From assembly GCA_938743325.2 (NCBI GenBank), contig OW568861.1, positions 620,001-684,000 of the forward strand: a DNA stretch of 64,000 nucleotides, written 5' to 3'. Of the stretch, positions 48,237 through 56,669 are shown piece after piece (position 1 is the first letter of the stretch; every line of letters starts with the position of its first letter). This DNA is from Pycnococcus provasolii. Taxonomy: Eukaryota; Chlorophyta; Pseudoscourfieldiophyceae; Pseudoscourfieldiales; Pycnococcaceae. The position numbers were made by a program, and so were the translations under genes. The notes beneath the pieces were generated by a model. The model had not been told where the DNA came from and did no database searches. It worked only from the letters and a program-made list of their open reading frames with translations.

Positions 48237-49439
48237 TCAGTGATATGGGTTGTGTCCCACCGCGAACGCGGTGGTGAGGATGCCAAGCACAAGGAACGGC
48301 TGCGCGCTCGCCTGGTACTTCACGTCATTTTTGATTGGATCTGGAATGAAGTAGCGGATTTGTGCCACCACCTGCGGCACGATCAGGCCAAGAAGAGCAA
48401 GGCCGTACCACTTCTCTCCGATTCCAAAGAGCCACGCCGCGACAAGCAGCTGGAATCCGTCAATGGTTCCCACGGTGATGTACTTCGCCGTGTCAACGCC
48501 AAATTGCACGGGAAGGCTCTTCAGGCCGAGCTCGCGATCGCCCTCGATACTCTTGAAGTCGTTGACAATGGCGATTCCAAGTCCAGCAACGGAGTACATG
48601 AGCGTGACGAGCATGATCTCAAGCGTCAGCTCCCCGAAGAGTGCCTGGCCAGCCCACCACGGGAGCGCGATGTAGCTCGCACCAAGCGCGTACGTGCCCT
48701 GCCAACCGTTCGCCTTGAGCTTAAATGGCGGTGCGGAGTACATGTACGAGATTATGGTTCCGAAGATGGCGATGCACGTTAGCGTGGGGAACTCATGTCC
48801 TCGCGCCTGGTCGAGGTTGATGGCGATCGCGAAACCGAGCACGAGCAGACCGATGGCCTGGATGGCAACGTCCGTTCCGGTGACGCGTCCGGACGGAATG
48901 GGACGGTTTGGCTCGTTAATGGCGTCAATTTCTCGGTCGTACCAGTCGTTGATGGTCTGCGTGAATCCCGTCAGGCACGGTCCGCTGAGAATAATGCAAG
49001 CAAGCGACTGCGAGACGTCGCGCGGGAAGCCTTCAATCCAGTGGAAGTTTCCGCTAGCGGCGGCGCCGCAGAGCACGCCCCACACGACGGGCACCCACGT
49101 TCCTGGTTTGGAGAGCTGCACCATGACTTGCCACTTGGGAACTTCCTCCGCCTCCGCACCGTCGGTTTGTCGGAACCCCAGAATACGCTGCACGTTCGCG
49201 TTTCCCTTGCCGAGTCCACCGACGACGCCGGACACCTCCTCGTCGGACTCCTGCGCCGCTCGGGCGGACACGAGACGGCGGCGCGATGACGAATCACGGC
49301 GAACACCACGACGAGTCAAAGGCTTGAGGGAAATCAAAGGCTTGCAAAGGGAACGAGCCGGCAGGTGTGCCACACGCGCAAGAGTGGACGGTGGACGACG
49401 CACTGACATTGACATAGCCGTAGACATTGTAGACGCCAT
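48237..49439 (-). CDS. CHLG: Chlorophyll synthase
   Basis: The 400-residue protein starts at ATG 49439. After a ~65-residue Ser/Arg transit peptide ending near VSARAA, the UbiA-type prenyltransferase has both aspartate-rich motifs: NDWYDREIDAINEPNRPIPS and NDFKSIEGDRELGLKSLPV. Chlorophyll-synthase-specific LSKPGTWVPVVWGVLCGAAA, YSAPPFKLKANGWQGTYALG and ASYIALPWWAGQALFG are present, with about eight to nine membrane segments. It esterifies chlorophyllide with phytyl (or geranylgeranyl) diphosphate in thylakoid or envelope membranes, the last step of chlorophyll synthesis. The frame continues above the ATG without another start. It converges with the DUF2301-like membrane protein gene. Confidence 0.97.
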   Translation of the reverse strand: MASTMSTAMSMSVRRPPSTLARVAHLPARSLCKPLISLKPLTRRGVRRDSSSRRRLVSARAAQESDEEVSGVVGGLGKGNANVQRILGFRQTDGAEAEEVPKWQVMVQLSKPGTWVPVVWGVLCGAAASGNFHWIEGFPRDVSQSLACIILSGPCLTGFTQTINDWYDREIDAINEPNRPIPSGRVTGTDVAIQAIGLLVLGFAIAINLDQARGHEFPTLTCIAIFGTIISYMYSAPPFKLKANGWQGTYALGASYIALPWWAGQALFGELTLEIMLVTLMYSVAGLGIAIVNDFKSIEGDRELGLKSLPVQFGVDTAKYITVGTIDGFQLLVAAWLFGIGEKWYGLALLGLIVPQVVAQIRYFIPDPIKNDVKYQASAQPFLVLGILTTAFAVGHNPYH

Positions 49440-49769
49440 AGTTCCACAGAGACGAATGTGGATTGCGAAGTGGAACCACAACCAACACGCACGCAAGCAC
49501 CCTAACAGGTATTATCCACATCACGAAGGTGGAAGGGAACCCCTTTCGGGGATCCCCCTCCCCCCCCCCCGGCTGCCGGGGAGATCTTATCGAGTTATCA
49601 TCGGAAATCGTCGGATCCAGGGAACTCAATTAAAGTCCAGGTGGAAACCCCTAATGGGGTAACCTGTTCGGGGTTACCTTCCCTGGTTGATTTTGAGATT
49701 TCTTGGGTTTTTCTGTGGTTCTCGTTCCTCCTACCAACTATCGTTGTACCTATCATTGTGCCTTGCCTG
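49440..49769. promoter_or_regulatory. Divergent spacer upstream of chlorophyll synthase
   Basis: The 330-bp spacer between divergent start codons contains a C-run (49560-49570), short GGGGATCCCC-like palindromes and an imperfect inverted repeat, ctaatggggtaacc / ggggttacc, at about 49651-49680. It lacks a tandem TTAGGG block. No conserved light-response element could be named with confidence. Confidence 0.4.
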
Positions 49770-50207
49770 ATGATGAAGTCGTCGTCGTGTTGGACCCAGT
49801 CGCGTGTGTGCCGTCGTCTTTCGGCTGCTCGTCCAGCTTCTTTCAGCCGATACCGCACTACTTCTGATGTTACGTCTATGTTACGAGCCAAAAGGGGATT
49901 CTCCGATTCCACGTCCACCAAGGCGCCAGCCGACTTCAACATCGACGACGTCGAGCCCATCAAAGCGGAGACGGAGAAGAAAGTGGGATGGAACGAGGAA
50001 ACTGAACAACAAGACAACACGATTTACTACATCATGGCAGGTTCCATCGTTCTCGTCACCGCGCTCGTCGTCGGATTAGGAAGCGCCACGGGCGTAATCG
50101 ATAAATCTCGCTGGGATAAGGGTTTGGAGGGAAGAACGGGATACGACGTTTCGACGCCAAGTGGAGGTCAAATGGTGCTCGGTACATTGGAAGCACCTAA
50201 GCCTTAA
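49770..50207 (+). CDS. Small single-pass membrane protein, organelle-targeted, unknown function
   Basis: The 145-residue protein begins MMKSSSCWTQSRVCRRLSAA. Its Arg/Ser-rich leader without acidic residues (to about 65) resembles a mitochondrial or plastid presequence. A short acidic stretch (FNIDDVEPIKAETEKK), one strong membrane helix (IYYIMAGSIVLVTALVVGLG) and a C-terminal tail of about 40 residues follow. I do not recognise the family. The frame is open upstream, but the first ATG pair is at 49770. It converges with WDR12, with 78 bp between stops. A small subunit of an organelle membrane complex is plausible but unproven. Confidence 0.6.
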   Translation: MMKSSSCWTQSRVCRRLSAARPASFSRYRTTSDVTSMLRAKRGFSDSTSTKAPADFNIDDVEPIKAETEKKVGWNEETEQQDNTIYYIMAGSIVLVTALVVGLGSATGVIDKSRWDKGLEGRTGYDVSTPSGGQMVLGTLEAPKP

Positions 50208-50285
50208 GGAGAAATTGCACACGTGGTAACGACCTTTTGTTTTTTCGTTTTTTTCTTCCAAATATGTCAGGTTTTTTTACTTCCT

Positions 50286-51743
50286 CTAGTAAGAAGTCAC
50301 AGGAAAGGCGTAAATCTCGCCGTTTGCATACGCCGCAGCGACAGCTTCAGAACCTAGCCAGGCAAGGCCGAGTGCAGGTGGTGCCGCGTCCTTCGTCAGG
50401 TTCTTGGTCTTAGACTTAGGCTTGATGCCGTGCAACGTGTGCAGTGGAACGTCGAGGCCACGCAAGTCCCAAATGCACACTGATCCGTCCAGACTTGCGC
50501 TCGCCACGAGGCACTCGCCGTTCGGCTGAAACGCGAGGCGGCGCACCCAGCTCGCATGCGCGGTTCCTGTCGTCTTCAGTCGACTTGCCGCGGACGGCGC
50601 AGAGGCGCTCAAGCTCACGGGTGCCATGCGCGGGTCCCAAATGCCCCAGGCGCCGCGCGCGCCGCCAAATGCGAGCAACGGCGGGACTTCGCCGTCACAC
50701 GCATCTCGTGCCGAGGCTGTGGATACCGCATATCCCACCGCGGCGTGCGTGATGAGTGCTCCGGCACCTGCATCCCACTGCCGAACCGTGCCATCCCAAC
50801 TACCGCTGAAGAGCGCGCCGTTACCGCCTCCCGCGTCGCTCCAAGCCAGGCCGTGCACCGCGGCAGCATGCCCTGAAAGCGTGGCTGCTGCCGAAAGTGT
50901 TGACACGTCAGCGGTGTCCGCCGATGGCGCAGCCTTGCGCTTTCGTGTTGGAGCCGCAGCCTCCTTGGAGTCGCCGGCTGCCCGTGCCGCCTTCTCTAGC
51001 GCAGCGTCGTCGACGCGCCACAACGCAACGCGACCGTCCGCACCTGCGGTGGCGACTCTATCCCCACCCGGCGCCAGTGCCACAGCTTCCACGCCGCCGT
51101 CCGTGTGCGCACCTTCGAGGCGTGCAAGACACAACGGCGCGAACAACGACTCAACCGTGACATCCGCTGGCATTTCCGCCCCCCACACGACTACAGTTCC
51201 GTCCTTCGCGCTGCTCACACACCGGTCTCGAAGCGCGCAGACGTCCGTCACTGGTGCCGCGTGTGCGTCTGGCACAGTTGACACCACGACGCCTCCAGCG
51301 TCAGTGAGGTCCATTGGAACCGTGACGACGCGAAGCGACCCGTCAAATGCGCCAACGAGCATTTCGCCATTTAGCTTCCGGGCTAGCAATGTGCCTGTGT
51401 AGCACGCCGCACTTGCTGGCGTATTTGCGTGTGCGGGTGTCACATCCGAGGGTGGCCTTATGCACGGCGCATACTCGAGTGTTACCGTCGTCTCGAGGGA
51501 GATTCCAAGGCTGCTGATGGTCCGTCCAAGCGGCCCTGTGATGCGCACGCCGTCAATGAAAAAGTCGAACGGGGTCGGAACAGACGTGCGGTTGAGCAGT
51601 GCGTTGACGACGTCAGAGAGACCTCTTCGTGCGGTGGACGACGGCACGGCGAGCGGCGTCGCAGGCACGTGCATCGCGGGGTCGCGGTGGCGCGTCGTGA
51701 AGCGCACGAGCACCTCCACGTCAACGTCGTTATCAGGCACCAT
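50286..51743 (-). CDS. WDR12: Ribosome biogenesis WD40 protein WDR12/YTM1
   Basis: The 485-residue protein starts at ATG 51743. It opens with an NLE-type ubiquitin-like domain (VEVLVRFTTRHRDPAMHVPAT, then GLSDVVNALL and FDFFIDGVRI). About seven WD40 repeats follow, including AHTDGGVEAVALAPGGDRVATAGADGRVALW-type blades, LSGHAAAVHGLAWSDAG, SGSWDGTVRQWD and VASASLDGSVCIWDLRG. This is the layout of WDR12/Ytm1, the PeBoW-complex subunit removed by the Rea1/Midasin ATPase during 60S ribosome maturation in the nucleolus. The gene shares a 261-bp divergent spacer, with CCCTAA repeats, with the METTL24-like gene. Confidence 0.9.
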   Translation of the reverse strand: MVPDNDVDVEVLVRFTTRHRDPAMHVPATPLAVPSSTARRGLSDVVNALLNRTSVPTPFDFFIDGVRITGPLGRTISSLGISLETTVTLEYAPCIRPPSDVTPAHANTPASAACYTGTLLARKLNGEMLVGAFDGSLRVVTVPMDLTDAGGVVVSTVPDAHAAPVTDVCALRDRCVSSAKDGTVVVWGAEMPADVTVESLFAPLCLARLEGAHTDGGVEAVALAPGGDRVATAGADGRVALWRVDDAALEKAARAAGDSKEAAAPTRKRKAAPSADTADVSTLSAAATLSGHAAAVHGLAWSDAGGGNGALFSGSWDGTVRQWDAGAGALITHAAVGYAVSTASARDACDGEVPPLLAFGGARGAWGIWDPRMAPVSLSASAPSAASRLKTTGTAHASWVRRLAFQPNGECLVASASLDGSVCIWDLRGLDVPLHTLHGIKPKSKTKNLTKDAAPPALGLAWLGSEAVAAAYANGEIYAFPVTSY

Positions 51744-51850
51744 GATTGCGATAGATATATGGAGGATGTCGCAACAAGCAACAGGCCCAAACAACAACAA
51801 GAAGAAGCGCAGGGAAACAAGCAAGGCGGCGGCGGCGGGCACCCTACAGT

Positions 51851-51878
51851 AACCCTAACCCTAACCCTAACCCTAACC
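51851..51878. repeat. Telomere-type repeat (CCCTAA)n in the WDR12/METTL24-like divergent spacer
   Basis: Four and a half perfect CCCTAA units lie about 110 bp from the WDR12 start and 130 bp from the start of the divergent gene. Confidence 0.9.
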
Positions 51879-52004
51879 GCTTGGTGCTCCCCCCGCCCCG
51901 GGCCCGCGCCTTGCTTGGTCCCCGCCCAGAGGGGTTGCAGTTGGCGATCTTCGACAGATTCAACATCCGCTCGGAGCGCTCCTTCTGTCCGGAGTGTTCT
52001 CGGC

Positions 52005-53888
52005 ATGGGCGTGATGGGCACGTCGCATCTTTTGGCATCTTTTCGTCGGCGTCGGCGTCGGTATTGTGCCAGTGCTCGTTATACTATCACTCGTGGTGGG
52101 TATCGTAGCCTTTCTTATATGCCTGTTGTGTTCCTCTTGTTGATTTTCCTCTTGTTGTGTCCCTTGACCCCTTTGACGAGGTTTGCGGCCGCGTTTGGTG
52201 ACGGGGACGATGCTACCACAGAAGAACAAGCTGCAGATCGAGAGGTGACGTCCACCTCGAGGTGGTTAAGGCGGCCCGCGGCAGGACGCACATTTATCAC
52301 CAGCAGCGTCTCGCAGGCGACACACACGGCGCGTAAGGGGGCACTCGCTGCGAGCGTGAAGGGAGGACTTACGAAAGGCGCGTGGTTCGGAGGGCCCGCT
52401 GTTTGCACGCAGGCAAGGCGGATAGGCGCAGTAGCGCTATGCGGTGACCGCGACGCAGTGAGCACATTCGAGGAGCCAACGCAAAGAAAGCAGCCCTGCC
52501 TCATTGTGACGGTGCTCGGCGCTAGAGCTGCTCGCGAATTCAGCTTCGAGGCTGCTGCCGCCGAGCGCTCTTGCACCGTCAAGGCGTTCGCACTCGTCGA
52601 CGAGGACGACGGCGGTGAAACAGAGGAGGGGCAGGAGGGCAAGGAAAGGAGAACGGCGTCGCCACCGCGCGGTTCCTCAAGGTACGTACAGATTCGCCTC
52701 GCGTCGAACGTGGGTGATCTCGTCGCGGAGGCGACACGAAGCTTGCACGGAGCCGAGCACGTCGACGTGCTGCGCCTCGACTGCGACGGATGCGAGTGGC
52801 AGCTGCTCAATCGACTTCACGACGAAGCGCCGGGCACGCTCGCACGCGTCGTGCAGGTGGTTGTGCGTGTGCGAACCGATATGCAGGAGAAGGACGGCGA
52901 CGCGACGGCGGTTGCGCACCTCATGGAGCAGCACGCGTTCAAGCCATGGTACATTTCCCCGCGCGTTGGACCTGTGGCTTGGCTGCCTGGCAGCAATGTC
53001 ACGTCAGGCAGCGTGCTCCTCAGCCTTGTACGTTTCGAGCGACCTATTGTGGCAATGCCGACGAATCGACGAAGGCAGCAGGCGCTGCAGGTGCTCTTCG
53101 AGGAGCACGGGGCGCAGGCGATCGAGGAAGACGAAGCTGACGACGACCAAGACAAAGGCACGAAGGGGAAGGCGAAGAAGGCGAAGAAGGGAAAGGGAAA
53201 GACGCCCGTGTTTCCGCCGCCGCCGCCTCCCGCACCGCCGTTTCCAAGCCCACCTCCTCACGCACTTCTGACGGCCAAGACGCCAAGGCGCTTCGATCCG
53301 GCTGCCGCCTCTAGCGCGATGACTGGCAAGAAAAAGCCACGCTACAAGCGCGTAGGACGGAGGCGTGCTATAAGTCCGGGAGAGTTTGAGGACCTGAGCA
53401 AGTACAATCGACGCAGGTACAAGACGGTGCGTCGTGCGCCTGCGCCGCACGAAGGTGAGGCGCTCGTCGTTGGCACGGCATTTTCTCGTGCGTACAAGGA
53501 TGGGATTCTCGCACCATCGGATCTCGTTCCGACGCGCATCGATGCTCAGCATCTTCCCGACGCACGTCGCACAAAGTTTGGAGGTGAGCGAGCGCTAGTC
53601 ATGGTGGGTGGCGCAAACGGCACGCGCGTCGCCGCCGATTCGCCTTCCTGGTGTCGACAACGCCTCGATGTGGCCTGCAACGATGCCAAAGACGACGATC
53701 TCAAGAGTGCCTGGCTCGTTCCATGGAACAAATCCGAACACGACGCACTACCTCTCGAGCGTGCGCTACTCATCTGCGGCGCGGATGCGGAGACGCGAAA
53801 CCGCCTGCGCGAGTCCTCCCCGATGAGGCGGCGCGATGGCGAATCTTGCGCGTCGTTCGTCGACCGCATCGCCGCCGAAGCGGATTAG
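52005..53888 (+). CDS. Membrane-anchored METTL24/FkbM-like methyltransferase-domain protein
   Basis: From ATG 52005 the 627-residue protein has an Arg-rich N-terminus (SFRRRRRRYC), then one hydrophobic anchor (MPVVFLLLIFLLLCPL), as in type II Golgi proteins; ATG 52119 would instead make that segment a signal peptide. A lumenal domain follows, with CLIVTVLGARAAREFSFE and HVDVLRLDCDGCEWQLL. The latter resembles the post-II motif of Methyltransf_24/METTL24-like proteins. A clear glycine-rich SAM motif I is not seen, so catalysis is uncertain. After residue ~340 the protein turns into a Lys-rich, Pro-rich linker and a basic C-terminal third of unknown fold. It probably acts in the secretory pathway. 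Confidence 0.65.
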   Translation: MGVMGTSHLLASFRRRRRRYCASARYTITRGGYRSLSYMPVVFLLLIFLLLCPLTPLTRFAAAFGDGDDATTEEQAADREVTSTSRWLRRPAAGRTFITSSVSQATHTARKGALAASVKGGLTKGAWFGGPAVCTQARRIGAVALCGDRDAVSTFEEPTQRKQPCLIVTVLGARAAREFSFEAAAAERSCTVKAFALVDEDDGGETEEGQEGKERRTASPPRGSSRYVQIRLASNVGDLVAEATRSLHGAEHVDVLRLDCDGCEWQLLNRLHDEAPGTLARVVQVVVRVRTDMQEKDGDATAVAHLMEQHAFKPWYISPRVGPVAWLPGSNVTSGSVLLSLVRFERPIVAMPTNRRRQQALQVLFEEHGAQAIEEDEADDDQDKGTKGKAKKAKKGKGKTPVFPPPPPPAPPFPSPPPHALLTAKTPRRFDPAAASSAMTGKKKPRYKRVGRRRAISPGEFEDLSKYNRRRYKTVRRAPAPHEGEALVVGTAFSRAYKDGILAPSDLVPTRIDAQHLPDARRTKFGGERALVMVGGANGTRVAADSPSWCRQRLDVACNDAKDDDLKSAWLVPWNKSEHDALPLERALLICGADAETRNRLRESSPMRRRDGESCASFVDRIAAEAD

Positions 53889-54498
53889 ACGACCTAAAAA
53901 TACACGCTACACGCTGTAATTGTACCAAGTTGTTTCCACCTAGACCTTGTAACTTTACTGTTTCTTTCGACATAAATTTTGTGACGTGACGCACCATCAT
54001 CGCGCTTGTTAGGGACTGAGGTTTAGATATCTCCTGCAACAAGAGGCTGCTTCATGTTGACTGCTATTGGAATTCCGTGGGCTTTTTGGAATACGGTCAA
54101 GTTTAGTTTTACGCTGATGGTCTGGGAAGTTCAGATTCACCTTGCACACAGGTCTTGATCGCACACAAGTCCCATGCACACAAGTCCCTAGACTATGACA
54201 TCACATCACATCGCACACAAGTCCCTTGCACACCTCCCTTGCACACAGGTCTTGACCGTTTGTGGCACCAGCCTGGCAGCCTTGCACAACCACTGTTGCA
54301 CACCACTGTTGTTCCCCACTGTTGCACACCACTGTCTGACTGTTGCACACCACTGTTGCACACCACTGTTGCACTCGTTTGTTGCACACCACTACTGTTG
54401 CACCCAGCTTGTTGCACAGATTTGCAAGCATTCATCGCGCACCACCTCCTTTGCAACATTTGTAGTTCTTTGCTTACGTGCTCGTGGTTCTTTTCGTA
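53889..54498. other. Spacer with TTGCACACCACTG tandem repeats
   Basis: The 610-bp spacer holds TGTAA at 53915 (3' end signal of the upstream gene), AT-richer sequence to 54120, then two families of short repeats: gcacacaagtccc units at 54140-54250 and ttgcacaccactg units at 54280-54419. Frames across the repeats on both strands are shadows. The glycine-zipper gene starts 80 bp past the repeats. Confidence 0.6.
54140..54419. repeat. Interrupted tandem repeat of 13-bp TTGCACACCACTG-type units
   Basis: About nine imperfect ttgcacaccactg units occupy 54280-54419, preceded by four gcacacaagtccc units. The segment cttgcacacaggtcttga appears twice (from about 54141 and 54239), pointing to duplication. 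All units share the core gcacac. Confidence 0.8.
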
Positions 54499-54789
54499 AT
54501 GTTGGAGTTTCCCAGCGACAAGGATGCTGCGCGTGAGTGGGGAGAAAAGAAAAAGAAGGTTGCTTTCGGTATGATGGGGGCTGGAGTCTCATGCGCGGGA
54601 GGTATGATTGGAGGCATAGGTGGCGGTACTGGCAACTGGGGAGGTGCCATTGGAGCTGCCTCCGGGTTATTCTGCGGCTTGTTCTTCGGTGGCTTGTCCG
54701 TCTTGCAAAAGGCCAAGCAGGCTATTGCGTACGCCGACGGCGCCATCGAGTATCCATTCGAGACTCAAATTTTGGACAGCGAGGCTTGA
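54499..54789 (+). CDS. Small glycine-zipper membrane protein
   Basis: The 96-residue protein from ATG 54499 (MLEFPSDKDAAREWGEKKKK) has a charged N-terminus and a ~45-residue hydrophobic hairpin packed with small residues (GMIGGIGGGTGNWGGAIGAA), then an amphipathic tail (QKAKQAIAYADGAIEYPF). Glycine-zipper hairpins of this kind pack in membranes and can form oligomeric channels or scaffolds. The exact family is not recognised. It converges with the LTO1 gene, 58 bp between stops. The good ATG, clean composition change at both ends and tight convergent spacing support a real gene. Confidence 0.65.
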   Translation: MLEFPSDKDAAREWGEKKKKVAFGMMGAGVSCAGGMIGGIGGGTGNWGGAIGAASGLFCGLFFGGLSVLQKAKQAIAYADGAIEYPFETQILDSEA

Positions 54790-54847
54790 GTGACGACGAG
54801 GAAACCGGAGTCCTTTCATTAACAAGAAGAAACATTGGTATTTTGAA

Positions 54848-56185
54848 TTACCACAAATTATTACGCTTGAGGATACCTTCCAACTCGCTTACGCTCTTCT
54901 CGCCTGGGCTCAAACGCAGCGGCTTGCCTCCTGGACCATCTTCGATCACCCACTGTGGGTATCCGTTGTCGACGTTGCCGTTGCACGCTGGCGCCATGGG
55001 ACCCTTGAGCTTGCTCTCGTAGCCGTTGGGGAAGCACTCAACGTAATCAATCTTCGTGAAAGCGTCTTTTCCGAAGAACTGCTTCTGGTCGGCGCAATGC
55101 GAGCACCAGAAGGCGCCGTAAAATCTGGCGTGTGCGGCTGAAAGCTTCTGCGCGACTTCCACCGCGAGCTCGCTTGACTCCGTCTCAACGGGTACGGGGC
55201 GATATGGCAGACTGATATCCTTCACGATAGGCTCCGAGTCCAAGTTTGCGACGCCAAGAATCGCGATGGGAAGGATGAAGGCGAGCGTTGAGATGGTGGC
55301 CTTTGCCCCGCTCATGAGCTCGCGCGCCTGAAAACCGCTCACCGTGGATGCCGCGAGCGTGAACGACAGTGTGGCAGACGCGAGGCAGTACGGGCAGTCA
55401 CCCCCAAGCTTGGCGAAAAGGGCGTACATGAGATACGTGGACGCTCCTGCCATCGTCACGGACAGCGGCAGAAGGATATTCTTAATGGATTCGTCAGAAG
55501 ACGGAGACGACGACGACGACGACGACTCGCTTTCGTCTTCATTCGCTTTTGCCTGCAAGCCGGCGTACCCGAGTGCCGCGACGGCTGAGTAGCACGCGAA
55601 TCCGAAGAGCGGCAGTGGCACGCCGAAGAGCGCTCCCCAGTCGGACGCGACGACGCTCTCGCACCCGTTTGTGGGGCATGCGAGACTTCCGAGGAGGCCC
55701 ACCTTGACAGCCGTCAGGTAAAGCGTTTCCACCGCACCCACGGCACCCACACCAGCGACAAGTCCGTAAGGCGGGCTTCGCGGTTCCATGTCTTGTATAT
55801 CGTCAACGTTAACCCCCCTCCACGCATCCGCCTCGTTTTCACTACTACTGTCGCTCTCCGCCGAGGCGCTCGAAGACTCCTCGGTCGAGTCTTTGTTGTC
55901 CGTGGATGACGACGACGACGACGACGACGACGAGCACACGAGCCGCGATCCGCCATCAGAGAAGCGACGACGAGCAGGACGAGCACCACCACGCCTCACC
56001 ACGACATGACTAGAACATTGACCACCAGCACCAGCACCAGAAGAAGTCGCAGAAGTCGCCCTAGTAGACAACCGAGAGGAGATACCACGCATGGATGTTG
56101 CACGAACACGTACCGGAATAAAGTTGCGCTGCACGGACATCGACATCCTTGAGGACGACATGGACGACGGGAATAAGACGGGCAT
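54848..56185 (-). CDS. LTO1: VKOR-thioredoxin fusion, thylakoid thiol oxidoreductase (LTO1 type)
   Basis: The 445-residue protein has a ~100-residue Ser/Arg/Ala plastid leader. A VKOR membrane domain follows, with loop cysteines CPTNGC near 169-174, WGALFGVPLPLFGFACYS, and the quinone-side CPYC near 263. The C-terminal thioredoxin-like domain has YGAFWCSHCADQKQFF near 359. All three redox cysteine pairs are intact. The fusion matches plant LTO1 and its cyanobacterial ancestors, which form disulfides in thylakoid-lumen proteins, including PsbO, and support photosystem II assembly. An acidic insert (DESESSSSSSSPSSDE) lies in the first half of the VKOR domain. It diverges from the HECT gene across a spacer rich in telomere-type repeats. 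Confidence 0.93.
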   Translation of the reverse strand: MPVLFPSSMSSSRMSMSVQRNFIPVRVRATSMRGISSRLSTRATSATSSGAGAGGQCSSHVVVRRGGARPARRRFSDGGSRLVCSSSSSSSSSSTDNKDSTEESSSASAESDSSSENEADAWRGVNVDDIQDMEPRSPPYGLVAGVGAVGAVETLYLTAVKVGLLGSLACPTNGCESVVASDWGALFGVPLPLFGFACYSAVAALGYAGLQAKANEDESESSSSSSSPSSDESIKNILLPLSVTMAGASTYLMYALFAKLGGDCPYCLASATLSFTLAASTVSGFQARELMSGAKATISTLAFILPIAILGVANLDSEPIVKDISLPYRPVPVETESSELAVEVAQKLSAAHARFYGAFWCSHCADQKQFFGKDAFTKIDYVECFPNGYESKLKGPMAPACNGNVDNGYPQWVIEDGPGGKPLRLSPGEKSVSELEGILKRNNLW

Positions 56186-56296
56186 GATTGGGATTCTGAT
56201 TCCGGTGAGGTACGGGGACGCCTCCTCCCCGAACCCAAATAGGGAAAGGAAGGAAGAGAGGAAAGGGAAGTACTTACGGATAGGGGGAAGATCTCC

Positions 56297-56502
56297 CCCT
56301 AACCCTAACCCTAACCCTAACCCTAACAGGTACCCCTTGCGAACAGGTCTTGCGAACCCCTAAACCTTTAACAGGACCCCTAACCCCTAACTAAACGCTT
56401 AACTAAACAAGTTGCAAACTCAGGCTTGCCCGTTAGGGTTTCAGTAAGGGTTAGGGTTAGGGCTCGGGTTCGGGTTAGGGTTAGGGTTAGGGTTAGGGTT
56501 AC
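56297..56502. repeat. Two opposing telomere-type blocks in the LTO1/HECT divergent spacer
   Basis: A CCCTAA block (about five units, 56297-56328), degenerate CCCCTAA units around 56370-56390, and a TTAGGG block (56448-56502, about seven units including ttcggg) face outward from a spacer of about 120 bp. The spacer lies between start codons at 56185 and 56670. Confidence 0.9.
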
Positions 56503-56669
56503 TCAGGTGGGTTACTCATAGGGTCTCCCGCGTCCCCTCCGAACCGCGTCCCTCCTCCTACGAAATATGTGCCTTAGGTTGGTAGTGGTACTGTCGCGGC
56601 CTTAAGGGGTGTTGCAAGCTTTTAAGCGGCCTTAAACTCACCTAAAGTATAGTTTTATATAAATATAAC

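Noticed and set aside
54280-54419. CRISPR-like array
   Set aside because: Units are 13 bp, contiguous and imperfect, with no unique spacers of constant length, in a eukaryotic nuclear context.
56297-56502. True chromosome end or telomere fusion
   Set aside because: Arrays are short, internal and flanked by single-copy genes on both sides; the orientation is not that of a fused telomere pair.
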